From: Phialocephala subalpina
Taxonomy: Eukaryota > Ascomycota > Leotiomycetes > Helotiales > Mollisiaceae
NCBI GenBank assembly: GCA_900073065.1
Contig: FJOG01000002.1
Span: 2,380,576 to 2,428,839, forward strand
Direction: 5' to 3'
DNA length: 48,264 nt
The translations under genes were made by a program, and so were the position numbers. The notes beneath the pieces are model-generated. The model did not search any database and had not been told where the DNA came from. It saw nothing but the letters and a program-made list of their open reading frames with translations. The stretch's first letter is position 1, and each line of letters starts with the position of its first letter. This document shows, in pieces, positions 28,217-38,935 of the stretch.

Positions 28217-29989
28217 ATGCCGAAGCAAGAAGGAGAGGGCTTGTTGCGAACCCTTGTGAGCGCCTTTCGAGATGCAAATCTCGGAATGAGCCGCTATAGA
28301 GGCATTCCTTCCGTTCGGGACGAGACGGCCCAGTCTCACCTCTTTCGGATTATGGACTTCTGGAACACAGAGATGTGGGATGACATTTCGACAAACGCTA
28401 TTAGCAAGGAAGTAATCCTCACTTTACTTCAATGTGCGGCAAGGCTTTACGAAGACAAAATACATGCAAAGGCAGCCGTGGATCTCATTGAAAGCAACCA
28501 TACTCGGGCAATCTTGAGCCTCGGAATCCAAGACGTCCTTTGCCGGGTGGCCCATCAGCGATATGTAGAAAGCACGAGATCTGATAAGTCGGAAGAAAGA
28601 AACGCTGAGAACTACTCTCGGAGAGCAGACCTGTTCTCCGCCATACGAAAAAACAAGGCCCGGCAACTGAACTACCAGGCAATGGTGTTTGAGCACATTT
28701 CGTCTTTGTGCCGCTCCCATGGTGCTGCGCTGCAGAACAGTTTCGACAGCCCCAAGATCGACGAGCAGTTTATGTTTCACAACTACGTTACGCTTTCGAA
28801 GGCATTCAATCGCTACGAGAAGACTTGGCTTATCACACTCCTTCCCGATATCTTCCAGTGGGAAGGCCAGGGCTCTTGCGGTAGCGTTAACGGAGATGGG
28901 TTGCTCGCACCCAACTTTGGTGCCACCATAGAGGCAAACCGGGATGCCTCCTCCAACGCATCAAGGGCAATGTCTCCACCCCAAGCTGCCATCACCCCCA
29001 ATGTTACCCAAGGTGCCAACCAGAATGTCAACATGCCGTGCGAGGAACCCATCTCCCTCGAGCCGGTCGAGTATCTCCACTGGAGTCTCCCTTGGGAACC
29101 AGGAGAGCCGTCTCCTTTGATTACCGACGGAGGTGTGCAACTCTCTCTAGGCCAGGCCACCCCCAGCGAACAGAATGAATTGCGGGGAGTCTGCGGGGAG
29201 TCGGGGGCTGGGAACTCGGACTCAGACTTCGAGTCGTTCGCACTGACAAATAAGGGTTTAGAATTTGAAAAATGGATGGGTCTTCTTCCGAAAGGAGCTA
29301 TGAATTACCCCAAGTTAACTTCAGTCAGAGCTGTCACTTTTGCTCTCAAGGCACCCCATGAGTTTCACGATCAAACGACGCCTCAGAAAGAGGAAAGGAG
29401 ACCTGTTGGCATAAAAATTGAGAGAAAAGGTGCTGGCGATTATCACAAGGAGTGGAAAGACGGGCTACTATCGTCATCCGGCGACATTTCAGACGGCGAT
29501 TGGAACCTCCTGGGAAGCGATGACGACAGCGAAAACATCTTCCCATTTAGCCCAGACTCTCGCAACGATGCCGCAAACCGTAGACTAGTGCCAACTCTCC
29601 TGCACGGTGCAGATAACAAACACTATAATCGCATACCCTCTGCCAAAGACGCTCATCCCGCCTTCCCCTTTGTTGGTGGCCCGTCTCTTAAATCAACCAA
29701 CAAAGATAGCCAACAGTTGTCGAACTTGTTGGAGCCTGGCGAGTGGATCAGAGGCCACCAGCATAAAACCAGGCTCTCGCCGATTCCTGAAGTGCCGCAG
29801 GGGCAGCTAGAAGTGGAGGGAAGACAGCACAATGAACCCGAAACAGCACTCAAGATGGCAGATTCATCGCTTCCTGAGCTACCTCATGCCTTTCACAATC
29901 AAAAACTGGTGGAGGTAAAGAAGCCACTTGAAGATGACCCAGGCTTTGGAGCGGAGTGTGATTTGGAAAAGGGCCGACGGAGAATGTGA
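28217..29989 (+). CDS. hypothetical protein, family not recognised
   Basis: 590 residues in one open frame. Residues 1-220 are mostly helical, with regular hydrophobic spacing (LFRIMDFWNTEMWDDI, VILTLLQCAARLYEDK, WLITLLPDIFQW). From about 221 the protein is Pro/Ser/Asp/Glu-rich and probably disordered, with patches such as DGDWNLLGSDDDSEN. No catalytic motif, signal peptide or membrane segment is visible. The stop at 29987-29989 overlaps a GTGAGT donor-like site (GAATGTGAGTT), so the mature transcript might splice past it; I found no clear downstream exon. Family-size, helical N-terminal regions of this kind are common in lineage-specific Helotiales-type genes. Function unknown. Confidence 0.6.
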   Translation: MPKQEGEGLLRTLVSAFRDANLGMSRYRGIPSVRDETAQSHLFRIMDFWNTEMWDDISTNAISKEVILTLLQCAARLYEDKIHAKAAVDLIESNHTRAILSLGIQDVLCRVAHQRYVESTRSDKSEERNAENYSRRADLFSAIRKNKARQLNYQAMVFEHISSLCRSHGAALQNSFDSPKIDEQFMFHNYVTLSKAFNRYEKTWLITLLPDIFQWEGQGSCGSVNGDGLLAPNFGATIEANRDASSNASRAMSPPQAAITPNVTQGANQNVNMPCEEPISLEPVEYLHWSLPWEPGEPSPLITDGGVQLSLGQATPSEQNELRGVCGESGAGNSDSDFESFALTNKGLEFEKWMGLLPKGAMNYPKLTSVRAVTFALKAPHEFHDQTTPQKEERRPVGIKIERKGAGDYHKEWKDGLLSSSGDISDGDWNLLGSDDDSENIFPFSPDSRNDAANRRLVPTLLHGADNKHYNRIPSAKDAHPAFPFVGGPSLKSTNKDSQQLSNLLEPGEWIRGHQHKTRLSPIPEVPQGQLEVEGRQHNEPETALKMADSSLPELPHAFHNQKLVEVKKPLEDDPGFGAECDLEKGRRRM

Positions 29990-30376
29990 GTTCATCCTGG
30001 CCGATGTCTCTGTTCACTGGATGGTTGAGATCGCAATAACTTGGGGTATATCGTCGCAGCTAACCCTTTCCGGGATCTGCGGAGCCGTGCCTTGCGGTAC
30101 TCGCGCAGGGCTTTGCTAGGGGCATTTTGTGCGTGGGTGGGTATGTACAAAGAAAGTAGTTTGCGATTTCACATGGGATATCATTTCAAGCATCCGAATC
30201 TTCCACTTAGAAGAGAATTAGAATAGAAACCTGAATCCAACGAGAATTGCTATTGTCGATTGTGCTAGACAGTCCAACCTTTTCGAGGCACAGCTTCAGT
30301 GGTCTTGATCCCCAAGCACCGCCATACTGTATTATAAGCCCTAAAACATAGCAACGAAAACAAGATAAGTTAACTA
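29990..30376. other. 3' flank, no gene recognised
   Basis: Possible extra exon of the preceding gene, not resolved; otherwise AT-richer non-coding sequence up to the MITE. Confidence 0.3.
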
Positions 30377-30622
30377 ACGTCCTTCCCTACGTAGCGAGAC
30401 ACCCTGTGTACCGAGACAGACCAATGAAATTGGATGAATTTCGAGATTAATAGATCGCTATATTAAGAGGGATAGTGTAACGAACATATTACTAATTCTG
30501 AATATGAATACTTTCTATTGTCGTTGGTTTAAAAGAGATATTACGAAGAAAAAATCGGAATCCTTGCGATTTGATTGGTCTGTCTCGGTACACAGGGTGT
30601 CTCGCTACGCAAGGAGGGACGT
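30377..30622. mobile_element. MITE, TIR family C (246 bp)
   Basis: Between TA 30375-30376 and TA 30623-30624. Ends ACGTCCTTCCCTACGTAGCG and, inward from the right, ACGTCCCTCCTTGCGTAGCG, continuing AGACACCCTGTGTACCGAGACAGACCA in both arms. Interior matches the other family C copies (GGTTTAAAAGAGATATTACG), but this is a diverged subfamily with GCGAGACA instead of GGCGGAAA. Confidence 0.85.
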
Positions 30623-30704
30623 TAAGTTAGTTAGCCTTTCTAGTCGGACGATATAGAGTTTGGGCTCTTTTAGAAATGAACCATATATATCTATACTTGA
30701 AACG

Positions 30705-30972
30705 TAACGAGCCGGGAGGCATGGGTCTGTGCGCTACAGGGCATATCACAGCCAAATAATTTTTTGAACTTTTTGCGTAAGTCTTTAAACAAATAATTTA
30801 GTGATTGAAAAGATGAATTAGCTTTTTTTATGTCGCATATATGACTATTAAAACTAAATAATGTGGTGTTACTTAGTTGATTTTAAGTGAAGTTGTGGAC
30901 TTTGTATTTCCAGAGCTTGGAAGGGCCTCGCTTGAACGCCTGTAGCGCACAGACCCATGCCTCCAGGCTCGT
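30705..30972. mobile_element. MITE-like element with 33-bp inverted ends
   Basis: ACGAGCCGGGAGGCATGGGT followed by CTGTGCGCTACAGG at the left is repeated inverted at 30938-30972, with one mismatch. The 195-bp interior is AT-rich and non-coding. TA dinucleotides sit at or one base from both ends, so it could be a TA-targeting MITE of a family not otherwise seen here. A stable RNA hairpin is an alternative reading. Confidence 0.6.
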
Positions 30973-31598
30973 AAGGGCAAGGAAGCATCTCACGCATGTG
31001 CCAAGTGATCGTCATGTTGACTGGCAACCGCCTCCTCAAGTTGGTGTGCAGATCGGCCTGCATATTTTGGTTGCCAATCGCAGTGTCTATTAACAGCCCC
31101 GCCGGAATATTTCTATCCGTACCGAGTCTCTATTCGTGGCCATCGAACTGCGCTTATCGGGCCATTTCTGTTGGCTGCAACCCATGCACTGAGCTCGAGC
31201 ATAGCCCTGCCGGACCTTCCGAGCTGATTGCGGGGGTGGCAGCGTCTTCTGGGTTCCCTTTTGCACCCAAACACTTTTCTTCACGTCTTCGAGTAATCCG
31301 AGATACTGAGTCCAAAATAACAATTGTTAGAGTTGTCCAAGATGTCCAAGTCCAAGAACGAGTTGCAATTAACAACATCCATTCGGGAGGCAGTTGGGAG
31401 AGGAGTATTTAACATGAAGTTCCTCTCGAATTGTGCCTCCCTCAGAATGATCAAGACAATTCGTTTGCCGCACATCTTCACTATATCCCTTCAGCTTAAA
31501 CAGCAATCACCTTTGCAGATTAACCAAGGCGTCTATTAAATCGTAAGACTCTCCGTCTCGGCTTGTGTCTCTGTCTGACATCGCGTAGCAACGCTGCA
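30973..31598. other. intergenic, no gene recognised
   Basis: Several open frames exist on both strands but none has conserved features. It presumably includes the promoter of the gene starting at 31599. Confidence 0.3.
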
Positions 31599-33944
31599 AT
31601 GCCTGGTATCCAGAAGTTCGAGCCTGGACAGCACGTCAAACGCCCTTGGTCCCAATCCATCGCGCGTCGAGATGTTGAGTTCCGTAGTCTGGAAGGCGGT
31701 CCTGTCGGGCGGGTACGCAAGTATTCTGAGAAAGAGATGGACCAAGCCCATCTCAATGTTTCCCGGAAAGTTGTAGCCGTACAGCGCGCAGAAGCTGATG
31801 GTGCACAAAAGGTTAGCATTCGAAACTGGCATTGGAGTTTTATTTGACATAGTGGCACCAGAGAGCCCGAACCGCTTGGCGACCTGAGGAAGCCAGGAAG
31901 AAATATCGCGGAGATTACGCTCAAGACAATGATCTCAAAGATAGTGTCAATTCCTCTGCTGGAGCATGCATTATCGTAGGTTCGTTTACCTCCAAAATCC
32001 AGAACATCCTAGGCTCTTTCGACTCACAAACTGTCTCTAGGCCAACGTGAAATATCCGCAATGGAACTTCGAAAATACCTAGACACCGAGCCAAATCCCT
32101 CCCATACGGACCAGCCGTCTATGAAGAGCTCTCCGACCGTCCCGAAGCAGGACTACAACCCTACTCCATCGTATCCCAAAGCACCACCAAACTCCCCTCA
32201 GATCGAAAATTCTCATCCACAACCCTGTGGAAACATGAAGGGTTCCTTGAGCAATCAAGAGGCGACATTTAAAGTCCCTGAAGTGCTATCGACCCTTGAG
32301 GAGCCAGGAGAAGGACGTGAGGAATGCCGGAATGGCGTAACAACATCGACGGAAGAGGTCTCCGCAAACACGACCCAGCCGTTGCCACCGCAATCAAGCA
32401 TAGTTACACATCAAGAACTGCCTGTGGACACTTGCCCTCCGCCGGCACAGCCTCAAACCGACAACATCTCAGGTGCAGCATCATCCGCACTTAGGCGACT
32501 GCCCATTACAGATTTGCTCAATGACACCAGCCGTGCCGAAGACGTAAAACCGCCGCAGCCGACGACAATGAAGATTACGTCCAGTGCACAGCCAGTCACG
32601 GATACAGGTCTGGGAAAGTTGCAAGGTGAAGTGCCTCCGGGTTGTCAGCCACACATCAAGCGCTCGTCGACTTCCAGGAGGACCCTCTCAAAGATAGCAT
32701 CACATCCGGAGACCTCGTCTCGTGGCCAAGCCAGCGGAGCTTCAGAGATGACTTTGGTGCGTGCTTCCGACCGCAAGTCGGCTTCTGGACCGAGAAGTGA
32801 TAGAATGCCGTTGGAAGGGAGCGCCGTTGCTCAGAAACTTGCTGTGGTGGGGAAGATCCTTATACCAAAGAGCGCGCCTGATTCCATCGTCATGCTGTCC
32901 ATTGATCCTCTCTTATCCCAAAACGCACCTGACTTCTTTCGCTTCTACTCGCAGACCGCGGGCGCTGGCGAGGCCCCAGTACTCTGCTTCGGTTTGCCAG
33001 ATGTGGCTTGGCAACGTCATCAGATCCAGAATATCTCTCGTGGCGATTTCGATGCCTTTCACGCTCTGAAACGGACCATCTGGTATTGTTTCTGTACATT
33101 CTTGACGAGGGGCCCAGGATCAGCAATCTTCAGAGTGACGGTGACAGCGCCTGCACGCCAGGAAGCAGATGATACAGTGACTATCTCGAGACCTACGGCT
33201 GGCAGGAATGAATGCAGCAGGGCGTCTACGCCTTTGGCGAGGCCAATGTGCCACAACCCAGCAGCAAGCCATGCGGAGTTGGTACATTCCCTCCCATCAG
33301 CATCTCAGGCGTCTCTCTCCAATACCAAAACATCAAGCTGCCAGAGGGTTGTACCCATCGGATTCCAACCAACTCTTCGGAGCCGGGACGCAGGTCCACC
33401 GACACAGAGGGAACACTCGACCACAGGGTTTCCAGCAGTACCTACCAGGAACTCAACGCGTAAAACATTGCGCGATAGACTACCCTCTTTGCAAATCGCA
33501 CCGGCACCTCAGCATCACCATCCACTGGTACTACCGCCAGCTGTGGCTTATAGGCAAGACAAACCGGTTAGTGAGACGTCTTCAGTCCGCCAAATCGTGG
33601 TTCGAATCCAAGAGAATGAGCATTGCCGGTTCAGCCGCCCTTATAGCAAGCACGTTCTGCTCTCGGAGGTAACGACTGTGGATTTTTTCGCCTGGTTCGC
33701 CCGCTGCACGGGTTATGATAACCCCTCTGGACCGCCGGAATTGAAGTTCACCTGGAAAGACGCACTACCAAAACCAGAGTACACGAGGATCAAAAGAGGG
33801 GACGAGAAGCATTTTCAGTTCATGAAAGCGGAGATCGAGCCGCTGCTTGAGCGGGCCAAGGCCCTTATGCCAGAGTTGATTGAGTTTACTATTTTGGTTA
33901 CAGTTCCTAGGTGGGCGGTTGAGCGACCAGGTGATGAGTTGTAA
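31599..33944 (+). CDS. hypothetical fungal protein with conserved C-terminal domain
   Basis: Predicted 747 residues from exons 31599-31811, 31853-31979 and 32041-33944. The introns (41 and 61 nt) are GT-AG and preserve frame. The N-terminus is basic (MPGIQKFEPGQHVKRPWSQS, then KWHQRARTAWRPEEARKKY). A long Pro/Ser/Thr-rich disordered middle section covers about residues 115-600. The last 115 residues form a compact domain: VVRIQENEHCRFSRPYSKH, TTVDFFAWFARCTGY, PPELKFTWKDALP and ELIEFTILVTVP. I recognise this end as a domain shared by many unnamed fungal proteins, often at the C-terminus of long disordered regulators; its function is unknown to me. No signal peptide or membrane segment. Inferred: intracellular, perhaps nuclear. 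Confidence 0.65.
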
Positions 33945-34277
33945 GGCCGGTATGAAAATTAGACATGGTGATGTTAGAATGTTTCGCATTTGATTGGAGT
34001 TAAAGGATGATTATACGGATATTTGACACTTGTTCCACTTGTATTTGTGCATATTAACACCTAGAATAGATCCCACTATTGTACCAGAGCCTCAAACTCC
34101 TGCTTATGCCTTGATGATTGTGAACTGGTGTTTTTGCCTGTGCCGTGAATGATCGATCCAACACAACATCTCCAAATTCTTTAGTCATCCTATCCATCGT
34201 CGGTGTGGTTTTCTCAGATATCAAGCTGTCACTGCCTCCGCGAAGTTTAATGGACGATCTTGCATATGCTGGTGTGC
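33945..34277. other. convergent intergenic region
   Basis: Between the 3' ends of the gene at 33944 and the decayed gene at 34278. No gene, RNA or repeat recognised. Confidence 0.35.
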
Positions 34278-35075
34278 TTAATTGAAGTACCAAGTGGCTC
34301 TGGTACGGCCCATAGCAAGGTCGCCAAGATCGAGGAAGGCTGCGTTGGAGAGATCGATGAAGAAGCCATCGCACCCCATGCACTAGTCTACCACAATAGC
34401 TGAAGTTGTCTTGCCAGTCGCGATGCAAGTGATCGTAATTGTCTTGTTGCAATATGGGTTGTTGTTGGATTTAGGGCCCATTATGCTGTGAGGGAGCGCC
34501 ACCACATTCTGGGCATCTCCATCACTAGTAATTCCGCACGCCCCGAGACTAGTATCATAATGAGTTATATCACCTACGCAGGGCTTGTCCGATGAGCACT
34601 GGCTGCTGGGGCGGTGTAACGAGGTAGCACCTGGTATCAGAGCTGGAGGAGCTCCGGGGGGATGTATACGGGAGCCATTGTACGTTGGCAACGTCTGCGA
34701 CGGCGGAAGAGGTTAGGGTTGGGTTGTTGACATGACCACGGTACACTGGAGTAGCAGATGTAGTAGGAGCAACCGGTGATCGTGGGTGGTGAGCAGACGA
34801 CGGGTAAGTCGAGGATGTGGGTATGAGGAAGGAAGTCGAAAAAGTTTTGGTGGTCTGGAAGCAATTAGTGAGAATCTGGTACGGACGAAAGCATGACGAG
34901 CAACTCCTCCTTGAATCCAGATCGCCGCCGTAACTCAAGTTGTCTCAGTCACATAATTGTGATTGGTGACCAAAACGACATCCTGTTGCCCGTAGTGGCG
35001 TAATTGTTGGTGATGAGGGTATGCGATGCCAGAGGTGAGGAGGATGATGAGGATCAGAGCAGCGGACAGCATCAT
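34278..35075 (-). pseudogene. decayed RlpA/expansin-like secreted protein gene
   Basis: Starts with ATG 35075 and a clear signal peptide (MMLSAALILIILLTSGIAYP), followed by VVLVTNHNYVTETT and then TGA where relatives have Trp. After a frame-shifted, Ser/Pro-rich linker, the double-psi beta-barrel domain is obvious: GDITHYDTSLGACGITS, NPYCNKTITITC, TSAIVVD, then TAG (34385-34383) in place of the Lys of the usual DKCMGC. Beyond it come CMGCDGFFIDLSNAAF and WYFN before TAA 34280-34278. Intact relatives are small secreted fungal proteins linked to cell-wall loosening or host interaction. Two stops and at least one frameshift mean no full product. The catalytic-type Asp and domain Cys are otherwise preserved, so decay is fairly recent. 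Confidence 0.7.
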
Positions 35076-35547
35076 GTTCTCGAGGACGCTAACACTTCAC
35101 ATGTGACGATGCCAAGTCGGAGAGCACCGGACCACATGGGTCTTACACCTAGAAAACAACCATAGCCTGTTCCTGCAGCCCGAGCGACGAAGCGCCGGAA
35201 AGTGGCTATTGCGCCAATTTCTACCTCGCTTTCATATTTTGGCACAGCTAGAAATTGGCCAGCCTCCAGCTGGGTGGACGCCACTTCCGGCGCCGCAACC
35301 GCATCTTAGGGCGTGTTTATTAAATCGTATAGTAACAGCTCTTTTATCTCGTCCCCTTTTAATCTGACTATTTCATTCCCCTCCGTTTGATTAATACATT
35401 CCCCTCTGATCTGATTATTTCCCAACCATAAAACGAAAGACAGATGAGTCACGACGAGAACTATTTCAAGACTGGTCGCTAAGAATTGGCAGTCCCAGGC
35501 AAATGTACAAAAGCCCCGTGCATTTCGTTGTCCTCTCCTCGACGGCA
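35076..35547. other. divergent intergenic region
   Basis: Between the decayed RlpA-like gene and the Cys-rich gene at 35548, which diverge, so both promoters would be here. No gene, RNA or repeat recognised. Confidence 0.35.
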
Positions 35548-37044
35548 ATGGAGGCTGGGGCCCACGGCGCCGGCCACATGACGCATTTCCGGACATGCTT
35601 GCTACATGATGACAAGAGAAGGACACGGTGCTCAGGAACGTTGAAAAAGGGTGGCAACTGCGTTAATAGGGCCGTAGGCTCTTTCAAGCCCGGCATGATG
35701 CCCACGTGCCACGTACATCGACGTCAACTGAAGAGAATGGGCCGGTGCCGAGCACCGCTGCGTTGTGGCTTCGAGTGCGGTCGAATTTGCGAATGGAAGC
35801 TCCATGGATTCCAGCTTTGCCTCGACCATTGTGAGCATCCGATGACCTGCCACTTCCTGAAGGTCCCCATCGAGATGCGGCTCCGCATATATCAGCTCTT
35901 ACTCCCCGATAGACCTATACCAGCCCGATACGAGAAGTCTAGCCTTACAAGCGATGGCGGAGGAGTATACACGGCGATTCTCTGCGTCAATCGTCAGATC
36001 CATGACGAAGCTGCGGGTCTCCTCTACAGAACCAGAGCCTTCTCCATCGAGCTCCTCGGAGATTGGATGAGTATGTGCAACTTGTCTCAGAACTTTACCC
36101 AAAACAGTTCTTTTGGCTACAAACACCATGCACTGGAAGATCATCAGTGGCAGCAGATGATTCTTGGGCAACAGGGTCTCTTCATGGCAAGGCAGGGGCG
36201 ACGTATCCTCGGAGGAGCATCGAGTTCAGCCCATACACCTACGATCCGCGGCAATCAATCACACGCCAAGTCCCCAAATTTTGATTCGAACGTGCCGGTC
36301 GAGCCCATCCGGGAACCCCCACTCAGCAAGAGATACTTCAATATGATCCAATCTTTCCGTATCGAAATTGTGTTACCCTCTCCAAGCGCTTGGTGGTTAC
36401 CGAATTCAGACGCTGCGAGCCACAAGGCTTCCATGTCGAGGCTCCTCGACTATTGTGATCATCTACACAGACTAATTGGGAGGCTTCGAATTATTCAAAG
36501 GCCCATTGCTCGCCTGGAGATTGTTATCAGATTTGGCAACGCCTATTTAAACCGAAGGGACGTCTTTCCCATCGCTCAGTTCCTACTGCGACCCTTTCGG
36601 CGCCTTCACAACGTTGCCAAGCCAGACCTACTCTCAATCACGATACAAGACTCCCTGGGCGAAGTAGAGCTCCTTACCCGAGACTGGGCTTCCAGTCCTG
36701 CAGGTGGGAAGCTTGCTGCCTACCTTGAACACTTGTTTGAACATATGTCTAGCTCTCAACCACCGCCCGAGCTACCCGTCTTCAAGGTCTACTGGCAGCT
36801 AGAGAGACTTCTCTCTTATATGAAAGAACACTATCGTCACGCGCATCCCAAAATTGGAAAAATTACGGGCTTGCTCTACGCTGCGAGATTTGCGAGAGAG
36901 GTCGAAGATCTCTCAAGCTTTCGGGCGATATGGAACCAGGTGGTCGATATCTGGTCCGATTGTCTAAATGAGCATGTCGAATTTCAGTCCAATGTGGCAC
37001 TCTCGATCAATGCCATCCATAGTACAGTTCAGAATGGTTCTTAG
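35548..37044 (+). CDS. Cys-rich / F-box-2EXR-like fungal protein
   Basis: 498 residues from ATG 35548, chosen for its context (gcaATGG); in-frame ATGs at 35503 and 35578 are alternatives. Residues 20-100 are rich in Cys/His pairs (CSGTLKKGGNCVNRAV, CHVHRRQLKRMGRCRAP, CGFECGRICEW, CLDHCEHPMTCHF), suggesting a metal-binding module. An F-box/2EXR-like motif follows (FLKVPIEMRLRIYQLLLPDRPIPARY), then ILCVNRQIHDEAAGLLYRTRAF, which is the typical second motif of this fungal family. The rest is helical with no catalytic signature. F-box-like proteins often recruit substrates to ubiquitin ligases; whether this one does is unknown. It is a relative of the 2EXR genes at 24238 and 39358. Confidence 0.7.
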   Translation: MEAGAHGAGHMTHFRTCLLHDDKRRTRCSGTLKKGGNCVNRAVGSFKPGMMPTCHVHRRQLKRMGRCRAPLRCGFECGRICEWKLHGFQLCLDHCEHPMTCHFLKVPIEMRLRIYQLLLPDRPIPARYEKSSLTSDGGGVYTAILCVNRQIHDEAAGLLYRTRAFSIELLGDWMSMCNLSQNFTQNSSFGYKHHALEDHQWQQMILGQQGLFMARQGRRILGGASSSAHTPTIRGNQSHAKSPNFDSNVPVEPIREPPLSKRYFNMIQSFRIEIVLPSPSAWWLPNSDAASHKASMSRLLDYCDHLHRLIGRLRIIQRPIARLEIVIRFGNAYLNRRDVFPIAQFLLRPFRRLHNVAKPDLLSITIQDSLGEVELLTRDWASSPAGGKLAAYLEHLFEHMSSSQPPPELPVFKVYWQLERLLSYMKEHYRHAHPKIGKITGLLYAARFAREVEDLSSFRAIWNQVVDIWSDCLNEHVEFQSNVALSINAIHSTVQNGS

Positions 37045-37376
37045 AGCAGTTGCCCAAGGGGCTATTTGGGAAGTTCAAGGAGGCAGCGGTAATTTGCTGA
37101 GGAGGTCTCAGAGGGACAGAGGACATTCCTTCTTCGCGAAGCAACCGCCTAGCAGATATCTAAAAGAATCTAGTAACATGCATACTCTACAAGACTTATC
37201 AAACCATGACTTATTCCATGAAATCTCCTTCACTCAAAGCAGACTTATCTAATTTAAATCCCATCTAATATCTTTTCAAGAAAAAGGAAATTTTCACGGA
37301 CTTGGCTTTCGCACGCGAACCAAGCAAAATATTGGGACTTGCGCACAAATTTTGACAATCGTCCATCGTGTGATTA
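37045..37376. other. 3' flank, no gene recognised
   Basis: No gene or repeat recognised between the Cys-rich gene and the MITE at 37377. Confidence 0.35.
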
Positions 37377-37611
37377 ACGTCCGTCCCTAAGTGGCGGAAA
37401 ACCCGGTGTGCCGGAAACGACCAATGAGATCACAAGGATCGCGGATTCTTCTCCACAACATCCTCTTTAAATCAACCACAACAAAAAGTTATTATATTTG
37501 AAGTTAGCAATAGATTCATCACACTATTCCTATTTATACAGCGACTTGTGAATGTTGAAATTTGTCTAATTTTCCGGCACACTGGGGTTTCCGCCACGTA
37601 GGGAAGGACGT
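37377..37611. mobile_element. MITE, TIR family C (235 bp)
   Basis: Between TA 37375-37376 and TA 37612-37613. Ends ACGTCCGTCCCTAAGTGGCG and, inward from the right, ACGTCCTTCCCTACGTGGCG. Same length as the copy at 27550-27784 and matching it in inverse orientation throughout (GGAAACGACCAATGAGATC, CTCTTTAAATCAACCA). Non-coding. Confidence 0.85.
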
Positions 37612-37789
37612 TATATCTGCATTGTTTATCTGCTATAATGAAACCGGAGAACCATTCACTTGTGATGAAAATTGCAAATAGATACAGTAGGAGGTCAAAT
37701 AGACCGGTCATGAACTTGCAGAAATGATCCATAGTCACTACCTGAGCAACAGTGGCAGGCGTGGCTTCTGGAACGAAGATGCAAAGGTG

Positions 37790-38935
37790 TAATGGCAAAG
37801 CTGGCAGCTTGTTGGAAGAGATGTGGGCAGCAGAACTGGCTGCTCGTTTGAAGAGGTTGGTAGCAAAAATAGCTGCTTGTTCGAGGGATGCAAAAGTGTG
37901 GCAGCAGAATTGGCTCCTTGTTGAAATGGTGTGGCAGCAGAACTGGCTGCTGGTTTGAAGGATGCAAAGTGTGGCAGCAGAAATGGCTGCTTGTTGGAAG
38001 ATGCAAAAGTGTGGCAGCAGAATTGGCTCTTTGTTAAAATGGTGTGGTAGCAAAAATAGTTGCTTGTTCGGGGGATGCGAAAGTGTGATGGCAGAACTGG
38101 CTCCTTGTTGAATGGTGTGGCAGCGGAATTGGCTTCTTGTTTGAAGGATGTAAAAGTGTGACTGCAAAACTGGCTGCTCGTTGAAAGAGGTGTGATAGCA
38201 AAAATAGCTGTGTGGTACCAGATATAGCTACTTGTTCGAAGGATGCAAAAGTGTGGCAGCAGAAATGGCGCCTTATTAGAAATGGTGTGGGAGCAAGACC
38301 AGGCCGGTGGGTCGAGGATGAAAAGTGTGGCAGCAGAAATGGCTGCTTGTTTGAAGGATGCAAAAGTGTGACTGCAAAATTGGCTCCTTGTTGGAAATGG
38401 TGTGGCAGCAGAAACGGCTGCTTGCTCGAGGGATGTGAAAGTGTGACTGCAAAACTGGCTGCTCGCTCGAGGGGTGCAAAAGTGTGGCAGTAGAATTGGC
38501 TCCTTGTTAGAAATGGTGTGGCAGCAAAACTAGCTGCTCGCTCGAGGGGTGCAAAAGTGTGATGGCAGAACTGGCTGCTCGTTGAAAGAGGTGTGGCAGC
38601 AGAACTGGCTGCTCGCTCGAGGGGTGCAAAGGTGTGATGGCAGAACTGGCTGCTCTTTCGAAGGATGCACCAAGAATAGCTGATTGTTGGAAGGATGCAA
38701 GAGTGTGATGGCAGAACTGGCTGCTCGTTGGAAGTGGCGTGGCAGCAAAAAATGGCTGCTCATTCAAAGGAGTTGCATGTTGGAACGATGAAAACGTGTG
38801 GCAGCAAAAATAGCTGCTTGTTGGAAGTGGTTTGGTACTGTAGCAAAAATAGCAACTTATTCAAAGTATGTAAAGGTGTGGCAGCAGAATTGGCTGCTTG
38901 TTGGAAGAGGTGCAAAGGTGCGATGGCAGAACCGG
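37790..38935. repeat. minisatellite array (about 1.1 kb)
   Basis: About thirty imperfect units of roughly 30-45 bp built from GTGTGGCAGCAGAA, TTGGCTCCTTGTTG or CTGGCTGCTCGTT, and AAGGATGCAAAAGTG. Two unit types alternate: one ending in a GAAATGGT spacer, one in GATGCAAAAGTG. Because units lack stop codons, frames are open on both strands for hundreds of bases, giving Pro/His/Ser-rich or Trp/Gln-rich translations. I do not treat these as genes. A single diverged unit pair occurs far away at 47848-47915. Confidence 0.85.

Noticed and set aside
30887..31093. Open frames spanning the inverted-end element
   Set aside because: They cross the element's terminal repeat and have no conserved features.
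34054..34452. 132-codon minus-strand frame over the RlpA-like end
   Set aside because: It is in a different register from the recognisable barrel domain and reads as noise.
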